From Fennellomyces sp. T-0311 (Eukaryota > Mucoromycota > Mucoromycetes > Mucorales > Lichtheimiaceae), in assembly GCA_025266875.1 (NCBI GenBank), contig JALLLT010000003.1, positions 1,054,001 through 1,118,000 on the forward strand: DNA of 64,000 bases, given 5' to 3'. Positions 47,201-58,889 of this stretch are shown here, in pieces; within the stretch, counting starts at the first letter, position 1, and each line of letters starts with the position of its first letter. The notes under the pieces were generated by a model. That model was not told where the DNA came from, made no database searches, and saw only the letters and a program-made list of their open reading frames with translations. Position numbers and translations under genes: made by a program.

Positions 47201-49595
47201 ATATCGTCGGCAGCCCTGCTGAGCTTCGTCAGTCCGGTTCTTTGTCTACAATACTCGATGAAGAAGACCAACTCGTTGAGGAAGCCATCGAAGATGAGAT
47301 TCCTTCTGATCCTTCTCCGGTTGATGCTGATACGGAAACACCCGCTGCGTCGTCAGGAGATTCTGCTGTCAAAAAGCCTCGTGCGCTGGTTGAGGAAGAG
47401 AGTAAGTACTTGGTATAAGTCATAGTTCAAATGTACTTAGCATACCTTTTTTTAGCTCGAGCAACGGGTAAAGTGAAGCTTCGGTTGTACAAAATGTATA
47501 TCAAGATGGCAGGCAACTGGTTCTTCTGGCTGCTTCTTTTCCTGACCCTTGTTGGATCGCGCTCGCTGGATGTTGTGGAAACATGGTGGGTCAAGATCTG
47601 GACCCAAGCAAATAATGCGCCCAGTGTCCATTCTTTCACTACGCAGGAAAAACCGCTCTACGCCTACGTTCCATTCTACTCTCCATCATCATCTATGCAT
47701 GTTCTTGAGGAACCAAAAAGTGTCAAGTTCTATTTAAGCATCTACGTGCTGATTACCATGTCCAACGTCATTGTTGGCACACTCCGTTTCGTTCTGATCT
47801 ACCTCGGTGGTCTCCGCGCAAGTACTGAACTGTATGCCAAGCTATTAAACCGGGTGTTCCGTGCCCCACTCCGATTCTTCGATACCACACCGCTTGGACG
47901 TGTTCTCAACCGATTCTCCAAAGATTTTGAAACCATTGATGCCAATATTCCCAACGACCTGCTGAACTTTGCCATCACGACATTGGTCATTATCTCAGTT
48001 GTACTCACGATATCGGCAGTACTGCCGATCTTTTTGATTCCTATGGTGATAATTGTCGCACTCAGCGTTGCGGTGGGCGCCATGTTTGTTTCCACGTCGC
48101 GTGAACTGAAGCGTATGGATTCTGTATCCCGTTCTCCTTTGTTCAGCCACTTTTCCGAAACCATTGTTGGTGTCTCTACCATCCGTGCCTTTGGCGTAAG
48201 CCGTCAATTTATGCAAGAAATGTTGAAGCGTGTGGATGAAAATGCTCGACCCTATTACTTTGTCTGGACTGTAAATCGATGGATCAGCACTCGTTTCTCT
48301 ATTCTTGGCGCCATTGTCAGCATGGTGACGGGAATGGGCATACTGTTCAGTTTGAACCATCTGGATGCATCGGCTGCTGGTTTTTGTCTCAGCTTTGTGA
48401 TGAATTTCTCTGACTACGTAAGCTTCCAGTTAAATCTACGCATGGCCTGCGTTGACTGACAGATCATATAGTTATTCTGGGCTATTCGACGCTATACCAG
48501 CGTTGAAATGAGTTTCAATGCTGTTGAACGTGTGGTTGAGTTTATGGAGATGGAACAAGAAGCACCTGCTATCACCGATGTTAGACCTCCTTCATCAGTA
48601 AGTAGTGATGAATCCGAACTGAAAAACAAACTTATTGAGCTTTCTTGTTTAGTGGCCGTCTGAAGGTCGCATCGAAGTGAGCGATCTTGAGGTTCGCTAT
48701 GCACCTGACTTGGACCCCGTTTTGAGAGGCTTATCTTTCTCTGTGAACCCAAGAGAAAAGATTGGTGTCGTTGGTAGGACTGGTAGTGGCAAGTCGACCC
48801 TCGCATTATCGTTTTTCCGCTTTGTGGAAGCTTCGCGTGGTAGCATTGTCATTGACAACTTGGATATCAAGCACATTGGCACTGAGGATTTGCGTGGTAG
48901 CCTTACCATTATTCCTCAAGGTATGTCAAAAAGCGCTTCTAGTCATCATGTTTACTAATATGCTACTGTTTATAGATCCAACGCTCTTCTCTGGAACGTT
49001 GCGCTCCAATATGGACCCATTTGAACAATTCAGTGATGATGATATCTTCACAGCACTTCGTCGCGTCCACCTTTTACCGTCGGACGACGATGAGTTTGAG
49101 ATCGAATCTCTCGAAGCCGTCAACGCCAATGTGTTCCGTGATTTGGAAACATCCGTGAGTGAAGGTGGCAAGAACTTTTCCCAAGGTCAACGGCAATTAT
49201 TATGTTTGGCAAGAGCATTGCTACGTCGTTCAAGACTTGTTTTGATGGATGAAGCCACCGCCAGCGTCGACTTCCAAACTGACAAGGCTATCCAAAAGAC
49301 GATTGCAACTGAATTTGCTGAGTGTACCATCTTGTGTATTGCTCATCGATTACACACTGTCATTGAATATGACCGTATTTTGGTGCTGGATCAAGGTCAA
49401 ATTGTTGAATTTGCCAGGTGAGTTTGTTTACTTTTATAATTGAGGGTAATGAGACTAAAACTTTTGCTTTATAGCCCCTTGGAATTGATTAGAAACGCTG
49501 ATTCCGTGTTTTATAAAATGTGCCGAAATTCTGGCGAATTTGATAGCTTACTAGCCCTTGCGAAGGCCAAGCATGAGCTAGTAGATGTATTGTAA
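44288..49595 (+). CDS. ABC transporter, ABCC/MRP subfamily (full length, with TMD0)
   Basis: Full-size exporter of the multidrug-resistance-protein class (yeast Ycf1/Bpt1/Ybt1 relatives), probably moving glutathione conjugates or organic anions, often into the vacuole. About eleven exons. An N-terminal extra membrane domain TMD0 (44288-44870) precedes TMD1. NBD1 has Walker A GSTGSGKT, signature LSGGQKAR and Walker B SILMDDVLSAVD, with Asp instead of the catalytic Glu, as usual for ABCC NBD1. TMD2 runs from about 47460 to 48480. NBD2 has GRTGSGKST, FSQGQRQL and LVLMDEATASVD with the catalytic Glu. A cytosolic loop of TMD1 carries a highly charged Lys/Asp/Glu insertion (about 45475-45570). It ends in AKAKHELVDVL. 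Confidence 0.93.
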
Positions 49596-50436
49596 AAGTT
49601 GTAGTGAGTTTTTTTTTAATAGTTCTCTAGAGAGATTGTGTATAGTCATATTTGCCAGTATTATAAAACATGTGTTTCCACATCAGTGTATAGAAAATAA
49701 TCTTGCTTGTTACTATAAGTCTAAATTGAACTGTGGCTCTTCGGTTGTCTCATTAGAATACCATTCTCATCCATTCTAACACCAGTATTATTTCTTATTG
49801 GAGCGAAGACATTGATACAACAAGGGGTTGCCAAAAATATGATATATATAAAAGTCTGAAATCAGTGTGTGGAATACAATTAGAGGATGGACGAAGAAAG
49901 CAGTATCTGTGGTGAGCAGAAGCCACAGGCGAGTCAAAGGCGTCCCAGAACAGCTTTAATTTCAGTGAGTCGGGTACTTTCGATTAATTTCCATATATTT
50001 AAATATAATACAAAGCATCTAGATATTTAAGATCGGGTGTCACCCTTTCTCTTGTCGTAAAAGCTGCTGCTAGGACACTATCACCAGACACTGCTGTCCA
50101 TAAGCGGTGTACTTTTTTAGAACTTGCCGGGCCGGACATTGTTGGGAACTCCGACACGGTTGGTTGAAAGTGGGCACAGGGAAGCGGTTAGTTGAGATCC
50201 TCCTTTTAATCGCGTGTAAGTACGTTAGCGCATGGGTGGGAAGGCGAAGGGACGGGAAGAAAAGAAAAACGATAAAAGAGTGAATGGATGCAGCAGATCA
50301 ACGAAAAAAAGGATGGCAATCGATGGATGGAAGCAATCGATGGATGGCTGAAAAGAGGATTTTTTTGTGTGGAAAAATAATCATTCAACATTCATAAATG
50401 CTGACAGCTTTCTTTTTTTTAATATATTAGCTTAGC
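49596..50436. other. Spacer between ABC transporter and RPS7 (RPS7 promoter)
   Basis: No gene seen. The right third is the promoter region of RPS7 and ends in a T-rich tract just before the ATG. A 15-bp direct repeat is listed separately. Confidence 0.5.
50316..50347. repeat. 15-bp direct repeat upstream of RPS7
   Basis: GCAATCGATGGATGG occurs at 50316-50330 and 50333-50347, two bases apart, about 100 bp before the RPS7 start. It may be a regulatory duplication; only the repeat itself is certain. Confidence 0.6.
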
Positions 50437-51198
50437 ATGGCTTCTTACAAGATTACCAAGATCGCTGGTGCACAGCCCACGACCGAATTCGAGCTTACCG
50501 TCGCTCAGGCTATTGTTGACTTGGAGAACAACGTTCCCGAGTTGAAGAAGGACTTGCGTCCCCTTCAAATCACCGCCGCCAAGGAGGTAATTATCAACTC
50601 TTTCTATCGAAAAAGCGATCAAGAATATTAAAGAACATGCTGTAGGTTGAGGTCGGCAGCGGCAAGAAGGCCATTGTCATCTTCGTCCCCGTTCCTACCC
50701 AGAAGGCATGGGGCAAGATCCAAGCTCGGTAATTGAACAAAACATTTTTGTTTTGCAAGAGTTAGAAGGCTAACAATTAGAGTTATACAGCGTGACCCGC
50801 GAATTGGAGAAGAAGTTCTCTGACCGCCACGTCGTTTTCGTTGCCCAGCGCCGTATCCTTCCCAAGCCCTCGCGTCGCGACAACCCCAAGCAGCCTCGCC
50901 CCAGATCCCGCACCTTGACTGCTGTCCACGACGCTCTCTTGGAAGACCTTTGCCACCCCTCCGAGATCGTTGGTAAGCGCACCCGCGTCAAGGTCGATGG
51001 TTCCAAGACCATCAAGGTGTAAGTTGAACATTAGAATGTCTATAGGAGTGGTTTTCTCACATGTGCGGTTTTAGTTTCTTGGATGCCAAGGACGCCACCT
51101 CTTTGGAGTACAAGTTGGATACTTTCTCTGCCGTGTACAAGAAGCTCACCGGCAAGGCTGTTGTCTTTGAGTTCTCCGCTACTGCCGATATCTTCTAA
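50437..51198 (+). CDS. RPS7: 40S ribosomal protein S7 (eS7)
   Basis: Structural protein of the small ribosomal subunit. Exons 50437-50586, 50646-50728, 50791-51018 and 51075-51198; the introns are 56-62 nt. The sum is 585 nt, 194 aa, the normal length. The family is clear from [63 protein letters not shown] and [20 protein letters not shown]. Codon use is strongly biased toward C-ending and AAG codons, as expected of a highly expressed gene. The first three codons MAS favour strong initiation. Confidence 0.97.
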
Positions 51199-52177
51199 AT
51201 GTACGCATAAATAAAAGATTCTGGTCGTGTCAGCAGTACTTGGTCGTTTGTGAAAAAGTAGTAAAGTTGATATCATGAGCAAAAGGTTCTGTTCATGTAA
51301 TCGAGGAAAGGATTCGTATCAAACATGGACTTGGGAACCACTTGGTGTGTGAAACGAGAACTTCTGGGTGTATTATCCTTCTTTTTGTAGCATGTAAAAA
51401 CGACTAGTCATCTGGTGTCGATCTCCTAGATACCAAAGGCAAAGTTATCTGAAAAGTCTAGTTATTGTTTCGCTGCAACCTTTAATAAAGATCGTGGCCC
51501 AATGTACACTGGGAGACTAATAAAATGTAGTCGTATTCATAGCCATTATATATTTAACTTGAAGGATCTTTTCATCATCCCAGATCAAGTGTCGCCAGTG
51601 TGTGCTAAAAGCATACATTTAAGAATTCATGATGAATGGTAGGCTTGGATAACAAACAGTCAATGAAATTACTGTAGCACCAGAGTCAGCGGATCCGTGC
51701 AGGTTTTGTTGTTGCACAGCCTTTTTCACCGTTATGACCGTCAAAGCAATCGTATGCCGCAATGGTGACTGCAGAGCCAACAATATTGTACCAGAACAAA
51801 AAAATGCTGTTTTCAAGATGTTAAACGGCAATTACACGTCTTACTTACAGTGTTTGCATATGACAATTGATGTGAATGTAAAACAAATAGGAATTTGCTC
51901 CGCCGATCTGAATGGATAACAGGATTGTTTATTTATGGGTAACACGTAGCTATGAATTTTTTCTTATATAGCCATCGGATTTCTGAAAGATGGCGCCGTA
52001 TATCAGTATTAACTATCCCGATGAGGCATAAATCGAGTTAGTGATAGGAGTGCCGCAAATGCTTTGGTATTTTTAATTGACGTTAAAGTGCAATATTCTC
52101 CAATGTGAAACACGCTGGTCAAAAACCAAATCAAGCATGGGGTTTACTTTTTTTCACTTCTTATCTTTTTCCGTATC
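51199..52177. other. Spacer between RPS7 and the stress-domain gene
   Basis: Nearly 1 kb without a supported gene. A 61-codon plus-strand frame at 51734-51919 has no recognised feature. The segment near 52100-52177 is the promoter and T-rich leader of the next gene. Confidence 0.45.
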
Positions 52178-53624
52178 ATGTCACACCATACTCACCGTAG
52201 AAGACGTAGTCATCGCAAAACCCAGCAAAAAGAACAGAACCAAGATGAACACGACGAGCGTGAAGAGCCAGATGAGGAGCTTGAATATGGGGAAAACCCA
52301 ATCACGTCGCCGCCTCCCGTTGTCACACTCACGCCCAGCATAGAGAGTGTAGAACCACGATCACCGACAGAGCAAAGGACATTCGAAGAATTGAATAAAG
52401 TTGCATCGAGCGACGAAGAAGTACCACATGCTCTCATTATACAGCCGAAACCAACGCACAACAAGCTTTCACCGATTATGCACAACAAAACACCAGTACG
52501 ACCATCATCGACATGGTCTTCTGAAAGCGAGGATATAGAATCAACTGGATCGTCTCAAGCTGACTTACTTGCTGAAGATCTCAAAGAGCATCAAAGAGAA
52601 CTCATCAAAGAAGACCGAGATGAAGATCTTTATGTGGATCCACAACTTATCGCAACAACCGAGCGTAATCGCAGTATTCCATCACCAGAGAGAGCCTCCC
52701 CTCAGTTCGTATCATACTCGTCCTCGTTGCGGCATCATCATCGACGTTTGGTGTTTACAGAGCCTGTCGTTTCCAAGAATCCTGATCGTGTTCATATGAC
52801 ACAGTTTTATGGTAAATCTATTGAACAACCGACGTTGCGACACAAGTCTCGGTTGTATTTGGTTGCCTGTGACTTTAGTAAGGAAAGTCATTCGGCTATG
52901 GAGTGGACCATGGGTACAATTATGCGTGACGGTGATGAACTTCATCTTGTCACAGTTGTTAGCCAAGAACAAGATTTGGCAGAGTTGGAAATGGCTCCTG
53001 CCAAAGAGGTAAAAAAAAAGGAAGTACCACATTAGCCTATGGTGTTAACTTTGGTAAATTGTAGATACTAGGAGTGGCGCAAACATTGAATACAAAAGCA
53101 AAAGTGCTCATGGGCCACATGTTGCTGTTCGATGTTAAGTTGGTGGTATCGGCTGTTCGTGGTCACGTCCGCGATGTATTGATGACAAAGGTATTGGAAG
53201 GCAAAAATTGTTGATGCAACCAGGGTTACTTATTTTTCAATAGATTCAAGACCTTCCAGTGACTATGGTTGTGTGCGGTTGTCGAGGGCGTAGTACAATG
53301 AAAGGGTAAGGCAGTAAAGCTGATATATATCTATCAACTCTTTTAACGCAAATTGAGAGAATATCTAGAATGTTGATGGGCTCTGTATCTACCTTCTTAA
53401 TTCACAAGTCACCTGTGCCTGTAACGGTGATTCGATATCGCAAGAAGAAGAAGCACCATTCACGTAAAAAATCAGAGACACGTGCTACTGGACTCAGTGA
53501 AAGTAAGTTCTTTTTTTTAAAAAAAAAATGGTTTCCTCGATAACGGCCCTATATTAAGAAACAAACCTTCAAAGGTATGAGGACAGGTCATCTTATTGTG
53601 GATGAACTTGGTGCTGCAAGGTGA
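52178..53624 (+). CDS. Universal stress protein (UspA-like) domain protein
   Basis: Begins MSHHTHRRRRSHRK, followed by about 220 residues of acidic, Ser/Pro-rich, probably disordered sequence, then a UspA fold. Exon 1 is 52178-53008, exon 2 starts at 53065, and three further short exons end at 53624. Core pieces: SRLYLVACDFSKESHSAMEW, DELHLVTVV, VAQTLNTKAKVLMGH, VVCGCRGRSTMKG-MLMGSVSTFLIH and VPVTVI. The GCRGRSTMKGMLMGSVST string corresponds to the G-2x-G-9x-G-S/T nucleotide-binding motif, so ATP binding is plausible. A basic KKKKHHSRKKS patch follows. Many fungal relatives have the same layout of a long tail plus a C-terminal Usp domain; the function is unknown. The 3' half is duplicated, in decayed form, at 54180-54840. 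Confidence 0.85.
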
Positions 53625-54179
53625 TTTCATATCTATTATTCACATTTGTAAGCGCACGAAAAATTATACGTATTAATAAAGCTAGATTATAATCAAATGA
53701 GTAGATGAATATTTCGCTTATTGGAGTAAACTGGTTTTGATTAGCTCAAATGTAATGTGGATATATAACAAGCCTTGCTACTTATGCAATGCCACGTAGA
53801 TAAAATTTGCGAGAATACGAAATCAGTACATAATCCCTTAACTAGATACCAGTCGAAGGTGTCATATAGAATGTATGGCAGTAGTTTATCGCGAAAATGT
53901 TATCAGAAATGAATGAGCGAATGGCTCTTAATACCATAGGTATTTGTATAGGAGGTACGTTTCTCGATTATATTCCGGCGATCCAGATATGATCATATGA
54001 AACGTACAATGTCACCATACGTGTGTAGCAGTCTTCCAAATGGAATTGAAGTACATGCTGATTTTATATCAACCAGTCGTTATATATTTCATGAGAAACT
54101 AGAGCTGCTCCAAACATTAGCGCGATTCTTGAGAAAAGACAAGCATTAGTTGGCGCTTTCGGCTGATTTGATAACTGCC
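53625..54179. other. Spacer between the stress-domain gene and its decayed duplicate
   Basis: AT-rich, no open frame of interest; nothing else seen. Confidence 0.45.
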
Positions 54180-54840
54180 CGCCACGAGTAGACTTGGTCG
54201 GATTGTGACCCCTGCCAAAGAGGTTACAATTGTACTGTGGATAGTGTGAGCTTCGGTAATTAGATGTATATTACTCGAGAATACAGTAAACATTGAGTAC
54301 GAGAGCTAAAGCGCTGTTGAGCCAGCATACTTTACTGTTCAATCTTAAATAGCTGTCTCTATCGACTATCCGTCCGTAATGCTTAAATCGTTGTGATATT
54401 ACGTCGAAAGAAAATACTTCTGGCAATTTTGAGTACTCATTTTTTGATACTGGGAGCCTCTTTTGGCTATGGCTGTGTGTGGCTTCCAGGGTCAAAAGAG
54501 TAAAGTAATAAAGTCGACCCTTGCCAAATTTTTTAACGCAAAATCGAGGAAGAATCTAGAACGTTGATCGATGTATCTACCTTTTTTTATTCGTGTATCG
54601 CTTGCCACACGACAGTGACGCGATTCGACGCTGCAAAAAAGGCCGCATCATTCATGTAAAAAGTCAGGAGTACATGTTGTACTTGGCAAAAGATTTACTC
54701 GTCTTATCGATAGGGATTTAGAATTAAACAGAAACCTACAAACTACGGTATACGGATGAACTTGTGCCGCAAGACAAGGTCGTGAATATTGCCCACATTT
54801 GTAAGCGACACGTTAAAAAATTACGTCGAGAAAAAAGAAA
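54180..54840 (+). pseudogene. Decayed duplicate of the 3' half of the stress-domain gene
   Basis: Nucleotide landmarks repeat in order: CCTGCCAAAGAGGT (54207; parent 52997), AACATTGAGTACGAGAGC (54291; parent AACATTGAATACAAAAGC), ATGGCTGTGTGTGGCT (parent ATGGTTGTGTGCGGTT), TTTTAACGCAAA (54530; parent 53341), ATCTAGAACGTTGAT (parent ATCTAGAATGTTGAT) and CACATTTGTAAGCG (54792; parent 53642). Stops and deletions remove any reading frame. Even parental intron and 3' UTR sequence is copied, so this was a DNA-level tandem duplication, not retroposition. Confidence 0.85.
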
Positions 54841-55124
54841 AAGCCCAAACTTGTTAAAAAAAATCTTTTTTGTGATACGTTCTGAGATGAATCGGATCGT
54901 GGCCTCTATTTGCTTGTTGAACAAGGGTGAATGGTTTACTTGACATATACGACCGTGAGCATATTTCGTGTAGCAGCGTTTACGTGAGCAAACTATACAT
55001 TGACTAACAATTAAAGTGTTTCTACTATAGCTTCTGATTGTTATCCACTTGGCTAAACTTTACGTCTAAACCTTGTTGATTTGAATTCCGCGAAAAAACT
55101 CCAAAGCGGGATGCAGATAATACA
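54841..55124. other. Upstream region of the methyltransferase gene
   Basis: AT-rich non-coding DNA leading to a TATA box at 55125; nothing else seen. Confidence 0.45.
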
Positions 55125-55133
55125 TATATATAA
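55125..55133 (+). promoter_or_regulatory. TATA box of the methyltransferase gene
   Basis: TATATATAA lies 60-68 bp before the ATG at 55193, the distance expected for a short leader. Confidence 0.55.
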
Positions 55134-55192
55134 GGGTACTCATATCTTTTTGGGTCTTTGCTCTTGCTTTTTTGCATCTTCATAAAAAAAAC

Positions 55193-56481
55193 ATGGGCAA
55201 CAAGCTGTCTTCTAAACGGAAGTCGAGTACGCATCCACCTTTATCGTCAGCGGCATCAGCTACGACATCTTCGTCACCTTCGAAACACGAAAGCGAGGAT
55301 AACACACACCATACAACTTCGACGAACTCAGGTAGCGTTCGTCGTATCCATCAAGTCGCCAATTCGGCCTACTGGTTTCCCAACGATGACGAAGAGATGG
55401 ACCGCCTTATTGGTGTATGTATAACTTTGGATCGCCACTAAAAAGTCAATCTAAACCAAACATTTCTTAGCAACACTTTGCTGTCAAGTCGTTCTTCGGA
55501 GGGTGCGTCGTTTTTAACTGAATGGCCATGAACTCTCTCACTAACTGATGATGAACATAGAAATATTGTAGAAAAGGGCATCCCTCTTATTCCTACGCCA
55601 TTAAACGATGGCGCTACTATCCTCGATTGCGGTTGCGGTAGTGGAGCCTGGCTGATGGTATGACAAGAAACGTGGTAAACAATATTACTGAACTAATTTG
55701 TAGGACGTTGCGACGGAGTATCCCGAAGCGAAATGTTATGGTGTTGACATGTGCGATGTCTTCCCTAAGGAAATTCGACCCACCAATGTCGAATTTCAAG
55801 TAGCTAATGTCATGGAGGGTTTGCCATTCCCTGACAACACATTTGACTTTGTGTATGTACGCCTCTTACTGATTGGTTTGCGTAAAGACCAATGGCCTGA
55901 ACTCTGGCGCGAAATCAAACGTATTCTCAAACCCAACGGTTGTATCCAATGGGTAGAGGCAGGCATGCTCGTAAGTACTATATAAAAAATACATGAGGGC
56001 TAGTTTGTTCATTTCAGATGTGTAGGTGAAAGGAAATGAGTTTGTCAACAAGGCTGGAAAAGCATGTAAGAGCGTATATGCATTATATGGCTGGAGTGAT
56101 GCTCATCAATCATGTTAGTTATTGATATGATGGAGCAGCGAAATCAGCACCCTTTCTTGTCTCAGTACCTCGACAAAATTATTGCAGATGTTGGCTATAA
56201 TGTTATCCACTATGAGCTCAAGGACATTTTCCTCAGTACGCAATGTTTTTTGTGATACCGTAATCCGACTCACATCGTCGATAGGCAAACAAGATCAGTT
56301 GACGCGAGAATTTAACCACGACATTTGCAGTATTTTCAAGGGTGCACAGCCGGTCTTGTCCAAGGCACTGGACGTACCCTCGGAAGATTGGCCTGCTTTC
56401 GTTAATAAGCTGTGCATCGAAATGCAAAAGCAGCCAGATGCCATGTGGTCTTTTGCAGTATGTTTTGCACAAAAAGTATAA
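55193..56481 (+). CDS. SAM-dependent methyltransferase with N-myristoylation signal
   Basis: Class I Rossmann methyltransferase in about seven exons. The start at 55193 gives MGNKLSSK, a textbook N-myristoylation signal (Gly2, Ser6), so the protein probably sits on a membrane. After a Ser-rich linker of about 50 residues comes NSAYWFPNDDEEMDRLIG-QHF, then motif I ATILDCGCGSGAWLMDVA, the acidic ribose-binding loop YGVDM, motif NVMEGLPFPDNTFDFVYVR, and WPELWREIKRILKPNGCIQW. The last exon is 56263-56481. The family is expanded in this fungal lineage and mostly of unknown substrate. The 55172 ATG upstream in frame is disfavoured because it would bury the myristoylation signal. Confidence 0.85.
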
Positions 56482-56709
56482 GGGCAGCATTTGATTCTCC
56501 ACTACACCCATACCCGATGATACTTAGTATAAAAAATGATTACTTTATCCCTACACACTTATTGCTAATGGAAAAGAACGTACATAAATACATATTCAGA
56601 TTGGTATTGGTTTGATTCATGAATGGCAGAACATATATACAGCGAAAAGGAAATGAATGAGGGGGAAACGAAAGTGAAAAAAACAAGAACTATTCACATA
56701 TTGGCCATT

Positions 56710-58690
56710 TTACCAGAAATCATCGTCTTCTTCATCAGAGAACAGCGAAGAAGCAATGGTTCGTCGGCTACTGGCAATACTAGCAGCATCGTGCTCGCGA
56801 ACATAGCTGAATCCTTTGAATGCAGATTGATTGGATGAACTCAGTGGCGACGAGGGCCGTGTCGTGTTTTTCCGAACAGCAAGGAACGACGGGGGCTGCT
56901 TCATAGCGAGCGGTTGTTGAAGCGATGACGAGGAAGCGGAGGGTTGTCGTTGGTTTTCAAGGATGGGTTTGAATGGTGGTCTGACTTGCTTCTGTGCAAT
57001 CAGGTCCCATTGGATCGTTTTAAAGAATGGGTGTGCCTTGATTTGAGCAGCTGCAGGACGGGTTGCAGGGTTTCTGTCTAGCAGCTGTGTGATAAGGTCC
57101 TTAGCGTCAGGAGATATCACGGGTTGTGCAGGAAATTTCAGTGGCGCCTTGCAGATGCGACGGTAGAGTACGTCGAGATGCACCGAATGAAATGGCGCAC
57201 CGCCAATAAGTAACTCATAGAGCAAAATGCCCAGACTCCACCAGTCGACCGCCTGTGTGTATGGCTCTTGTCGCACCATTTCCGGAGCAAGGTATTCCGA
57301 AGTGCCACAAAATGTTGTTGTCGTTTCGTTGGCACGTTGTAATTCCTTCGAAAGACCGAAATCCGCCAGTGCAACATGGCCTTGTGCATCCAGCAGAATA
57401 TTTTCGGGCTTCAGGTCGCGATAGACTATTTGGTGCGTGTGAATATGTTCGAGTGCACAGACAAGCTCAGCCACATAGAATCGAGCGCGGTCCTCGTTCA
57501 GATACTGTTCCCGCTGGAGATACGAAAATAATTCACCGCCAGGCACATAATCCATCACCAAAAACAAGTGATCAGAAGTCTGAAAGCTGAACTTCAGCGT
57601 CACAATGAATGGGTTGGACAAGGTGCGGATCATCACATTGCGTTCAGCAATCGTGTGCGTAACCTCATTCTGCGCGATCAACAGCTTTTTTGACAGCACC
57701 TTCATTGCATACGTTCGCTTGCTGTCTCGTTTAATCACCTGGTATACTTTGCCGAACGAACCGTGTCCAAGGAGTCGCACGATGCGGAACGCCTCGGGTG
57801 TCAGTTTTGTCTATTGCACTAAGGGTCAGTATATGCTGAACAAAGAAATGTGATACCAATGATACTTACAGGGCCAACGGAGCTATACTCCATTTGTAAG
57901 CGCAATTCGCCGGTAACTTTGCCGTCATAGGCCTGCGACGCTTCGTCAGCGCGCGGTACCAGCTTATGCCACATGTCAAAACTTTTTTTCGGTACCAAGG
58001 ATGGTTTGACCATGACCATGCCTAAAAGCCGGTCGTCGCCATTAGGTAACCTGTTGCCACGATCATATACATTGACAATCAATTCGTCGTCGTCATGGCA
58101 CACATCGCTATTCCAAATTTAGAACATTGGGCAAAACAACAAAAAAAAATATTAGCTTACAAGGTGGCATTGTAGCGCCATTTGGGACAGCTCATTTCCA
58201 TAGCCAGTTGGAACACATCGACATGGTGACGCTGAGTAGCGTTGGGAATAGGAATGCTGGCTGTAGGTGGAGCACGTTGGCCGTCTTCGTCGTCATGAGT
58301 TACTTCGTCATTTGTTGAAACTACATTCTTGTCATACTGGACAAGACAATAAATGTCTGCCTTTGTTGGGTCAACGATGTTTAGATTTCGAGCCTCTGTC
58401 AAGTTGATCGCCAAGCGTCCTTTGGCGTGCTCGGGAGCAGGAGGCGTAACTGGAGTATTATTATTGGGTTCAGCAACGGTTGTAGCACTTGCACTATGCG
58501 TGTCATCATCGGCGGTAGTTGCAGGGCTGCCGACCAAGACTTGGCTTAGCGAAGCGAGCGACAAGGACGAACGGGCATAGCGCAAGGTCTCGCCAAGCTG
58601 GCCAAGCTTGTCGGAGAAGTTGACAGGCGATGAAAGCCTTGGGGCCGTGTGCAGGCCAAGATTCTTGATAAGATCAGCAAAATCGGCCAT
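56710..58690 (-). CDS. SCH9: Sch9/Sck-like protein kinase: C2 domain plus AGC kinase
   Basis: Nutrient-signalling kinase of the S6K/Sch9 group, a target of TOR and PDK1. Start MADFADLIKNLG at 58690. Three exons. A low-complexity stretch is followed by a C2-like domain (GRLAINLTEARNLNIVDPTK, DELIVNVYDRG, GELRLQMEY). The kinase starts TKLTPEAFRIVRLLGHGSFG with GHGSFGKV, the ATP lysine in YAMKVLSK, YRDLKPEN, ADFGLSK, the activation loop FCGTSEYLAPE with the PDK1-site threonine, and a hydrophobic motif FKGFSYV, the expected TOR site. A proline-directed turn-motif region (RPSSPLSS) precedes it. The C-terminus is acidic and ends in W. It lies 200 bp downstream of the CDK-like kinase on the same strand. 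Confidence 0.9.
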
Positions 58691-58889
58691 CACGTTATTG
58701 AACGGGGAATATGCATTAACGAAGGAAGAAGGAAAGAGAATAAAACTAAAAAATGCATCGACAGGAATGATGAGCTGGTTGGTTTTGTTGGGGTCGATTG
58801 CCCCAAGGACCGACAACACTTCCTCATTGGATCCAGCTTTTTGCGGGGTTCGCCCCAATGTCTGGCAGCCTCTGCAGGACCCACCTCTC

